Shown here: in pieces, positions 23,281-28,423 of the stretch
Layout: each line of letters starts with the position of its first letter
Numbering within the stretch: the first letter of the stretch is position 1
Origin: Verrucomicrobiota bacterium
GTDB taxonomy: Bacteria; Verrucomicrobiota; Verrucomicrobiia; Chthoniobacterales; UBA10450
Reading direction: 5' to 3'
Assembly: GCA_003218785.1 (NCBI GenBank)
Contig: QHOM01000023.1
Span: forward strand, 1-28,423
DNA: 28,423 bases
Notes under the pieces: generated by a model
Database searches by the model: none
What the model saw: only the letters and a program-made list of their open reading frames with translations
Told to the model about the DNA's origin: nothing
Program-made: the position numbers and the translations under genes

Positions 23281-24141
23281 TCATTTCGACGTCCAGCCAG
23301 TTAAAAAAGCGTCAATGAGCTCCGGCAGTTCGTAGCTGTAACCTCCTTCTAGAATTGCCGCCGCGGGAATGTCGATTTTGCGCAGCCATTCCCCAAACTT
23401 CGCGAAATCCTCCTGCTCGAGCGTCATCTGGACCAGTGGATCGCCGGAGTACGCATCGAAGCCGGCGGAAACGAGAACCAGATCGGGCTTGAACTTTGAG
23501 AGCTTTTGCAGAGCGCGTTCGGCAACATCGACATGCCGGGCGCGCGGGGTGTATGGGGCTACCGGATAATTTTCGACGTTCCCAAAAGATTGTGCGCCTG
23601 TCCCCGGATACGCGGGGAATTGGTGGATAGATGCAAACGCAATCTGTGAGTTGTGCGCGACGATCGCCTCCGTGCCGTTGCCATGATGCGCGTCAAAATC
23701 CCAGATTGCGACACGTTCAGCGCGATTCGCCAATGCATCGAGCGCAGCGATGGCAACGTTGTTAAAATAACAGAATCCCATGGCGCGGTCGCGCGTGGCG
23801 TGATGTCCCGGTGGACGCATTAAACTGAAAGCGCTCTTACCGCGCAACGCCGCCTGTGCTGCATCGATTGCCGCGCCAGCGGACCGCGAAGCGTGTTCGT
23901 AAATATTTGCATACGCTGACGTGTCCGCATCAAAATCCTGAGTGGCCGCTTTTGCACGGGCGAGATGATCGCGCGAATGGGCCCGAAGCAACGCCGATTC
24001 ACTCGCGCCGACCGGTTCCCGCCATTCCCAATTAGGATGTCGATCTTTTAACAAAGGCGCGGTCCGTGCAATGCGTGTCGGCCGTTCCGGATGTCCCGGG
24101 CTTGAGTATTCCAGGCAACGTGCATCGTAAAAAATGATCAT
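23281..24141 (-). CDS. Histone deacetylase family protein (class II / acetylpolyamine amidohydrolase-like)
   Basis: These zinc enzymes remove acetyl groups from lysines, polyamines or other amides; bacterial substrates are mostly undefined. The 286-aa protein carries the full active site. RPPGHHA holds His113 and His114, followed by GFCYFNNVAIAA and WDFDAHHGNGT with zinc ligands Asp150 and His152. SAGFDAYSGDP supplies ligand Asp229, and LEGGYS the transition-state Tyr268. It lacks the extra domains of eukaryotic class II enzymes. The start ATG lies 44 bp from the divergent glycosyltransferase start, so the two promoters must overlap. Confidence 0.94.
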   Translation of the reverse strand: MIIFYDARCLEYSSPGHPERPTRIARTAPLLKDRHPNWEWREPVGASESALLRAHSRDHLARAKAATQDFDADTSAYANIYEHASRSAGAAIDAAQAALRGKSAFSLMRPPGHHATRDRAMGFCYFNNVAIAALDALANRAERVAIWDFDAHHGNGTEAIVAHNSQIAFASIHQFPAYPGTGAQSFGNVENYPVAPYTPRARHVDVAERALQKLSKFKPDLVLVSAGFDAYSGDPLVQMTLEQEDFAKFGEWLRKIDIPAAAILEGGYSYELPELIDAFLTGWTSK

Positions 24142-24184
24142 CGAGGTTGCAAGCGGGCGCTCGAATGCATATTCGACTACGGCG

Positions 24185-24922
24185 ATGCTAAACGGCCAGA
24201 AAATTGTCGTGGTGATGCCCGCCTATAATGCGGCGCGTACTTTGCGTCAGACTTACGATGAAGTAATGGCGCACGGCATTGTCGATCTTGTGATTGTGGT
24301 GGACGACGCCAGCCAGGATGAAACTGTGGCCGTCGCGCGCACTCTTGATCGCGTCCAAGTGGAGGTCCATCCGGTAAATCGTGGCTACGGGGCAAATCAA
24401 AAGACTTGTTACCGTCTCGCGCTGGCCGCGGGAGGAAACATCATCATCATGATTCATCCTGACTATCAATACACGCCGCAGCTGATCCCCGCGATGGCGA
24501 CACTCGTAGCGAGCGGGCTTTATCCGTGCGTGCTTGCTTCGCGCATTCTGGGCGGCGGAGCGCTGCGAGGCGGCATGCCCTTGTGGAAATACATCTCAAA
24601 CCGGTTGCTCACTTTCGTGGAAAACATTCTCCTCGGTGCGAAGCTCTCAGAGTATCATACTGGATATCGCGCCTTTTCGCGCCAGCTGCTGCAACGACTC
24701 CCGCTGGAAGCGAATTCCGATGACTTTGTTTTCGACAATCAGATTCTTGCGCAGGTCATCGCACTTGGCTGTCCAATCGGCGAAGTAACATGCCCAGCGC
24801 GGTACTTGCCCGAGGCTTCATCGATCAATTTTCGCCGAAGCGTGCGCTACGGATTGGGCTGTCTGGGCACCGCCTTGCATTTCCGCTTTGCGCGTTGGGG
24901 GCTGGTTCGGCCAATCGCTTAG
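24185..24922 (+). CDS. Family 2 glycosyltransferase (dolichol-phosphate-sugar synthase-like)
   Basis: The enzyme transfers a sugar from a nucleotide donor, probably to a polyprenyl phosphate or envelope glycan, at the cytoplasmic face of the membrane. I choose ATG 24185 (245 aa), because the longer frame from 24134 overlaps the divergent deacetylase gene and adds residues before the first strand. GT-A motifs are visible: VVVMPAYNAARTL at the start, VVDDAS, NRGYGANQKTCY, and HPDYQYTPQ providing the metal-binding acidic residue. The segment SEYHTGYRAFSRQLL and the late SSINFRRSVRYGLG match the dolichyl-phosphate mannosyltransferase-like subgroup. No transmembrane tail follows. Confidence 0.88.
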   Translation: MLNGQKIVVVMPAYNAARTLRQTYDEVMAHGIVDLVIVVDDASQDETVAVARTLDRVQVEVHPVNRGYGANQKTCYRLALAAGGNIIIMIHPDYQYTPQLIPAMATLVASGLYPCVLASRILGGGALRGGMPLWKYISNRLLTFVENILLGAKLSEYHTGYRAFSRQLLQRLPLEANSDDFVFDNQILAQVIALGCPIGEVTCPARYLPEASSINFRRSVRYGLGCLGTALHFRFARWGLVRPIA

Positions 24923-24982
24923 CGAACGAGTAGTGAGGCTAATTAAGGCGCGTTCACGGCGCGATGAGGGTTCTTCTGATTA

Positions 24983-25351
24983 TCATCTCGCGACGTAATG
25001 ACCGTGAATCCAGACTCGTTGGCCGTTGCGCCTTGCCCAATGTCCAGGCCTCCAGACGTAATAGGCGCGGCCCACGTAATAACCAGCACCGCGAGTGTAA
25101 TACGGCCGATCGCCAACCTCAACTGTGACGGAGCCCGGGTAAGCGGCATATCCTGGGCCGTAGCCTGGCCCGTAACCTCCGTAGTAAGGTCCGTACCCAG
25201 GATAACCAGCGTAATATCCATCGCATCCACCTGCGATGAACGCGACAGAAATCAGAAGCAAAAGGAACGCCAACCATTTCAATCTCCTTTTTGTTCCATT
25301 CCCGGTGGAACTTGTTTTCGCCTCCGCGGCATCAATAATGTTCGTTTTCAT
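24983..25351 (-). CDS. Small Gly/Tyr-rich lipoprotein with WRPGHW-type motif
   Basis: ATG 25351 gives 122 aa. A Lys/Arg patch (KRRLKW) and a hydrophobic stretch lead to the lipobox IAGGC with Cys43. Next comes a low-complexity segment of Gly, Tyr and Pro (PYYGGYGPGYGPGY), then VTVEVGDRPYYTRGAGYYVGRA and YVWRPGHWARRNGQRVWIHG. The aromatic YxWRPGHW...VWIHGHY pattern is that of the YXWGxHW/BcpO-like small surface proteins found in many soil bacteria, whose role is unknown. A longer frame to 25462 exists, but it would place a highly charged extension before the signal peptide. The 205-nt gap to gdhA shows nothing else. Confidence 0.72.
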   Translation of the reverse strand: MKTNIIDAAEAKTSSTGNGTKRRLKWLAFLLLLISVAFIAGGCDGYYAGYPGYGPYYGGYGPGYGPGYAAYPGSVTVEVGDRPYYTRGAGYYVGRAYYVWRPGHWARRNGQRVWIHGHYVAR

Positions 25352-25556
25352 ATAATGATATTTCGGATTCGGCAGAGTTTTCACGTGCCTGCATTTAGCC
25401 CACGGGGCGGCCTCCGAAAAACTTTCACACGAGCCGCGCATCGCTCTCACGATCAATTTCATTCAACAGGCGCTACAATAAAATCAAAAAGTGGAACTGA
25501 GTTGCCATTCGAAAACGAAATTGCGAACCCGCAATTTAACACACCCAGATCAAGCG

Positions 25557-26828
25557 TTACACGACGCCTTGGTCGAGCATCGCGTCCGCAACTTTCACAA
25601 AGCCGGCGATGTTCGCGCCGACTACAAGATTACCTGGTTCCTCATATTCCGCAGCCGTGTCCGACGCATTCTTGTGAATGGTAGCCATGATTTGGCGGAG
25701 CCGTTGATCGACTTCAGCGCGCGGCCACGGCAAACGCATCGAATTTTGCGCCATCTCCAATCCGGAAACCGCTACGCCACCGGCATTGGCAGCTTTGCCC
25801 GGGCCGTAAAGAATTCCTTTAGCGAGGAAGAGATCAACTCCTGCCGGTGCGGTCGGCATATTGGCCGCTTCTGAGACAAGAAAGCAGCCATTGTCGAGGA
25901 GCATTTTTGCATCTTCAGGGCTGATTTCGTTTTGCGTCGCGCACGGGAAAGCACATTCACACGGAATACTCCATGGCCGCTGACCACTCACATAAGTGGC
26001 ATCGAATTGATCGGCATATTCTTTGATACGGCGTCGGCGCACGTTTTTCAGATCCATGATCCAACTCAGCTTTTCCTCCGTGATGCCTTCTTTGTCGTAA
26101 ATGAACCCGCCTGAATCGGACATGGTCAAAACTTTGGCACCGACCTGATGCAATTTCGAAACCGTATACTGCGCAGCGTTGCCAGAACCGGAGACGGTGC
26201 AAACTCGGCCTTCAAGACCTTCGCTGCGGGTCTTGAGCATCTCCTCGGCGAAATAGACGGCGCCATAACCGGTGGCCTGGGCACGAATGAGCGATCCGCC
26301 CCAACTGAGCGCTTTTCCGGTTAACACGCCGGTGAATTCATTGGCAAGCCGCTTGTATTGCCCAAATAAGTAACCAATTTCGCGGCCACCGACGCCGATG
26401 TCCCCGGCGGGCACATCGGTGTCGGGCCCAACATGATGGAACAGTTCGGTCATAAACGATTGGCAGAAGCGCATGATGGTGAGCGAGTTTTTGAAAACCT
26501 GCTCAAAGGCGAGGAACTTGAGGATGCTGGCGTTAACGGTCGGGTGGAAGCGCAGACCGCCCTTGTAAGGTCCGAGAGCGCTATTCATTTGGATGCGGAA
26601 ACCGCGGTTGACTTGAATCTGGCCTTTATCATCAATCCACGGGACGCGGAACTGAATCACGCGCTCCGGTTCGACGATGCGTTCGAGGATTTTGCCGTCG
26701 CGATACTTCTTGTGCCGCCGGACAGCCGGTTCGATGGACTCGAGAACTTCGGTAACCGCCTGAAGAAACTCAGGCTCATTTGGGTTACGCCTTTTGACGA
26801 TGTCGAGAACCTCCTGAACTAGACCCAT
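25557..26828 (-). CDS. gdhA: NADP-type glutamate dehydrogenase lacking the catalytic lysine loop
   Basis: Glutamate dehydrogenase interconverts 2-oxoglutarate plus ammonia and glutamate. The 423-aa product follows the family closely: MNSALGPYKGGLRFHPTVN with the substrate-binding Lys89, FEQVFKNSLT, MRFCQSFMTEL, PAGDIGVGGREIGYLFGQY, the Rossmann motif SGSGNAAQY, and the C-terminal AGGVAVSGLEMAQNS. Between Thr117 and Ile118, however, about 22 residues are missing in frame. They include the universal PMGGGKGG with the catalytic lysine. Normal members are near 445 aa, consistent with that loss. As written the enzyme should be inactive in catalysis. The Asp of PAGDIG is kept. Confidence 0.92.
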   Translation of the reverse strand: MGLVQEVLDIVKRRNPNEPEFLQAVTEVLESIEPAVRRHKKYRDGKILERIVEPERVIQFRVPWIDDKGQIQVNRGFRIQMNSALGPYKGGLRFHPTVNASILKFLAFEQVFKNSLTIMRFCQSFMTELFHHVGPDTDVPAGDIGVGGREIGYLFGQYKRLANEFTGVLTGKALSWGGSLIRAQATGYGAVYFAEEMLKTRSEGLEGRVCTVSGSGNAAQYTVSKLHQVGAKVLTMSDSGGFIYDKEGITEEKLSWIMDLKNVRRRRIKEYADQFDATYVSGQRPWSIPCECAFPCATQNEISPEDAKMLLDNGCFLVSEAANMPTAPAGVDLFLAKGILYGPGKAANAGGVAVSGLEMAQNSMRLPWPRAEVDQRLRQIMATIHKNASDTAAEYEEPGNLVVGANIAGFVKVADAMLDQGVV

Positions 26829-26988
26829 AGGATTATTTTTGGAAGCTATTCCACTCGCGGCACAAACAAAATGTGCGCGATGCAGGGTCCGAACCTGTAC
26901 GACCTCTCTTCAACATAAAGCGCTTACAGTAGCAGACTCACAAATTGACGCACAAAAAATTTGGTCAGACGCGGGTCTGATCGAATTC

Positions 26989-27081
26989 ATGCGTCTGTTG
27001 CGGCGGCTAGGCGGTGATATGCAGCGCGCGTTGCTCGATACGGCCCGCGCATCGGCCGTGAACGTCGAAAGGCGACCATGA
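26989..27081 (+). CDS. Very short ORF coupled to the next gene (doubtful)
   Basis: The frame ending at 27081 is open from 26839. Its best internal ATG (26989) would encode only 30 residues (FMRLLRRLGGDMQRALLD region). Its stop overlaps the start of the 113-aa ORF as ATGA, the only reason to take it seriously. There is no ribosome site and no recognisable family. The full open frame from 26839 would cover a tRNA-like stretch, which makes the long version unlikely. Confidence 0.25.
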   Translation: MRLLRRLGGDMQRALLDTARASAVNVERRP

Positions 27082-27419
27082 CGGAGAATGAGCTTTTAAA
27101 GGAGGTGCTGCAGGGTGTGCTGCTGATCGTCGGGGAATATCGGGGATCCCATGCGGAAAAGGCCGGATATGTCGATAAGAAGTCCGGCAACGCGATTCGT
27201 TACATCCGAGCGACGCATTTGGTCGAGTGCGCCTGGCACGGGCATATCGACCGAGTGATCATCACCGAGCGGTTCCCGGAACAAATCACTACTGTTGAAC
27301 GGGCCCGGACGACGTTTACATATAGTCGAGGGGAGCGGTACGTCTTTTATAGACCGGTTCAAGAGGGAACGCGGGCAAACTTATGCCAGCTTGAGCGAAT
27401 GAGGCATCGAAGGCATTGA
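27078..27419 (+). CDS. Small basic protein of unknown function, possibly phage/plasmid-type
   Basis: This 113-aa protein has an AAAGG ribosome site just before its ATG. It has no membrane segment and is rich in Arg. Alternating short strands (LLIVGEYRGS, AIRYIRATHLVECAW, RVIITERF, TTFTYSRGERYVFYRPV) suggest a small beta-barrel such as an OB fold. Size and position upstream of a Rep-like fragment would suit a single-strand-DNA-binding protein of a small replicon. That is conjecture; I do not recognise the family. The last dozen residues (LERMRHRRH) are strongly basic. Confidence 0.5.
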   Translation: MTENELLKEVLQGVLLIVGEYRGSHAEKAGYVDKKSGNAIRYIRATHLVECAWHGHIDRVIITERFPEQITTVERARTTFTYSRGERYVFYRPVQEGTRANLCQLERMRHRRH

Positions 27420-27428
27420 AGATGCACG

Positions 27429-27461
27429 GGAGGCGGTTGGCGCACCGGCAGGCGCGCCTCC
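27429..27461. repeat. Two-step hairpin between the small ORFs
   Basis: The outer stem GGAGGC/GCCTCC (27429-27434 with 27456-27461) encloses an inner GCGC/GCGC stem (27440-27443 with 27452-27455). It sits directly after the 113-aa ORF. It could be a transcript end or, if the region is a former replicon, part of an origin. Confidence 0.35.
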
Positions 27462-27504
27462 GCCCTCGTAACCTTGTTTTATTGGAAACAACTCCACAGC
27501 ACCT

Positions 27505-27690
27505 ATGACAAAAAGCAAAGCCGCCTTCCTTTTTGCGTCGCAAACGCTTGGAAAACAGTGGCCGGATTTATGGACCTTCACGTTTAAGGAATTCTTGGCC
27601 GTGAAGGAAGCGCGAAAACGTCGGAATCATCTGTTCACGCTTTTGCTGCGGATTTTGTTTGACTCGTGCCCCGAAAACACCACAAGATAG
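27505..27690 (+). pseudogene. N-terminal fragment resembling a replication-initiator-type protein
   Basis: The 61-aa frame begins MTKSKAAFLFASQTLGKQW and continues PDLWTFTFKEFLAVKEARKR, then a leucine-rich helix (NHLFTLLLRIL), and stops after a non-matching tail (DSCPENTTR). The WPDLWTFTF block followed by a KEA-K-R helix resembles the opening of small rolling-circle Rep proteins, in which the metal-binding HxH region should follow. Here nothing follows, so it would be a truncated relic. The assignment is from memory of family style only and needs a profile search. No close ribosome site is visible. Confidence 0.4.
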
Positions 27691-27731
27691 CATCAGGTAC
27701 GCGAACTGCGCAGGAAACGAGGTGAACCAAG

Positions 27732-27902
27732 ATGCAAGGAAAAACAGGCGATAAATGTGTGTCCAGCGGCAGTTATCACTGCCACCAACATACGGGCAAC
27801 CATAAAACGTTTAACCAAGGTGACATTTTCCCCAAGTGCGATTTCGGCGGCGCTGCTACCCACGATACGACGTGGGTGGAAGACGCCCCCCCAACGACTT
27901 GA
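27732..27902 (+). CDS. 56-residue Cys/His-rich small protein
   Basis: This short gene has an excellent ribosome site (GAGGTG, 7 nt before the ATG) and a hairpin terminator 10 nt after its TGA. The protein has the pattern G-x-Y-x-C-x-x-H near residues 13-20, then QGDIFPKC (Cys36) and THDTTWVED, which together could coordinate one zinc ion (Cys17, His20, Cys36, His44). The order of SGxYxC, GxxFPxC and TTW recalls the small YjzC-like or zinc-ribbon-like proteins common in bacteria, role unknown. It is not attached to any neighbouring operon. Confidence 0.62.
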   Translation: MQGKTGDKCVSSGSYHCHQHTGNHKTFNQGDIFPKCDFGGAATHDTTWVEDAPPTT

Positions 27903-27910
27903 TCGGAACG

Positions 27911-27940
27911 CAAAGGGACAACGTTGTCCTTTGCTTTACT
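27911..27940 (+). terminator. Palindromic terminator-like hairpin after the 56-aa gene
   Basis: A perfect 14-bp palindrome GGACAACGTTGTCC (27916-27929) is extended by CAAAG on the left and TTTG on the right, with a one-base G bulge. It is followed by CTTTACT. It starts 8 nt after the stop codon at 27902. The T content after the stem is modest. Confidence 0.5.
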
Positions 27941-28133
27941 CTGGTGACGGAATTTGTTTAGATTCTCTGAGGGAATGTCTCCCGCCGTCGTGCGGCGGGC
28001 AATCGTTCTGCGTACTGGGGCAGCCGACTCTGGGGCAGCCCGACTCTGCGACACACTCGTAGTACCCGAGGTTAATCAGTTTAATCGGGGCCAATTCGCT
28101 CATGTTTCCCATGTGGATTTCATCGGCACGCAC
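27936..28133 (-). CDS. Doubtful 65-aa ORF
   Basis: The gap 27903-28283 holds no gene I can firmly support. On the minus strand a GTG-started frame encodes 65 aa: a plausible soluble start (MGNMSELAPIKLINLGYYEC), then a Cys/Pro/Ser-rich stretch whose coding includes the tandem repeat at 28016-28047 and the hairpin at 27981-27999. That makes the second half look like repeat DNA read as protein. There is no ribosome site and no recognised family. Confidence 0.2.
   Translation of the reverse strand: MRADEIHMGNMSELAPIKLINLGYYECVAESGCPRVGCPSTQNDCPPHDGGRHSLRESKQIPSPE
27981..28047. repeat. Perfect 7-bp hairpin and adjacent tandem repeat
   Basis: CCCGCCG-TCGTG-CGGCGGG (27981-27999) is a perfect 7-bp stem. 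From 28016, TGGGGCAGCC(C)GACTC occurs twice head to tail, with one inserted C in the second unit. Together they look like short non-coding repeat DNA in the unassigned stretch before the last gene. Confidence 0.5.
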
Positions 28134-28283
28134 AAGAAAGTGCCGGCCGGGACCACTCGCCGTGCAGCAGTCAACTCGCGGTTTTAGATTGCTTTCCGGT
28201 CGCGGGTTGGCCGCTTTCAGTGAAGCAAAGGCGCGGACATTCGAGTCTTGCCTTTGTCTGATCTAACCGCTAAAAGACTCGCC

Positions 28284-28423
28284 GTGATTCCCCCATTTTC
28301 GAAGTTTTTCATCCTGATCGTTTGTCTACCTTCAGTCGCCCTCGCTGATGATTTCAAAACAATTGACGGAAAAGAATACAAAAACGTCAAGATTAGCCGA
28401 GTCGAACCCGACGGTCTCGTGCT
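28284..28423 (+). CDS. Exported protein, N-terminal part only (runs off the window)
   Basis: From GTG 28284 the frame is open to the window edge (46 codons). It encodes a clear signal peptide (SKFFILIVCLPSVALA, cleavage before DDF) followed by the start of a mature domain, FKTIDGKEYKNVKISRVEPD. Openings of the type TxDGxxYxxVxIxxVxPDGL are frequent in Verrucomicrobia secreted proteins that go on to an SH3-like or coiled region. The function cannot be judged from the visible part. The ribosome site is weak. Confidence 0.65.
   Translation, partial: MIPPFSKFFILIVCLPSVALADDFKTIDGKEYKNVKISRVEPDGLV

Noticed and set aside
26872..26953. Possible minus-strand tRNA with GTGCG/CGCAC ends and a T-arm-like ACAGG-TTCGGAC-CCTGC
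   Set aside because: The ends pair, but the T stem has a mismatch, A58 is replaced by G, two extra bases lie between T stem and acceptor, and the D arm does not fold. It is at best a relic, so it is not listed as a feature.
1..28423. CRISPR arrays, insertion sequences with transposases, defence or toxin-antitoxin operons
   Set aside because: No regularly spaced direct repeats of CRISPR type and no recognisable transposase, Cas, restriction or toxin-antitoxin gene could be seen in either strand.

Overview
The window looks like a piece of a Verrucomicrobiota chromosome, most likely a soil Chthoniobacterales lineage of the 'Candidatus Udaeobacter' kind. That placement is an inference. It rests on the secreted proteins with NTAxG repeats and an S74-type chaperone domain, on the zinc-ribbon/YchF neighbourhood, and on many small intergenic hairpin repeats. 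No rRNA is present to settle it.

Layout. (1) 1-5100, + strand: histidine utilisation, hutH (3' end only), hutU, a fused two-domain ftcD, and hutI. Together they take histidine to glutamate and pass the formimino carbon to tetrahydrofolate. (2) 5128-9015: a frameshifted NTF2-like gene, then the protein-quality-control operon tig-clpP-clpX. (3) 9142-12705: cinA; a minus-strand pair made of a membrane-anchored lysozyme-like protein and an L,D-transpeptidase; and a divergent periplasmic FKBP isomerase. (4) 12980-13902, minus strand: nadD-rsfS, where rsfS has no ordinary start codon. (5) 13974-17569: nagZ carrying an in-frame 84-bp palindromic insertion, a twice-frameshifted NTAxG-repeat surface protein, and a second, C-terminal-only nagZ copy. 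(6) 17765-21791: an OPT oligopeptide transporter, a zinc-ribbon coiled-coil protein, and ychF with a deleted C-terminus. (7) 21962-25351: small lipoproteins and secreted proteins, tRNA-Pro(GGG) with a tRNA relic beside it, an HDAC-family deacetylase, and a GT2 glycosyltransferase. (8) 25557-26828: a glutamate dehydrogenase that lacks its catalytic lysine loop. (9) 26839-28283: small ORFs, one resembling the start of a replication initiator, with hairpins and short repeats. This part looks like decayed mobile-element DNA. It is followed by the start of a secreted protein at the right edge.

Two themes stand out. First, this lineage carries palindromic and long-inverted-repeat elements between genes and, once, inside a gene. 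Second, several otherwise conserved genes have small lesions: ychF (about 85-90 nt lost), gdhA (66 nt lost in frame), the NTF2-like gene (+1), and the repeat protein (-1/+1). The large housekeeping genes tig, clpP, clpX, hutU, ftcD and cinA are clean. That argues against uniformly poor sequence, but local assembly errors cannot be excluded from sequence alone.
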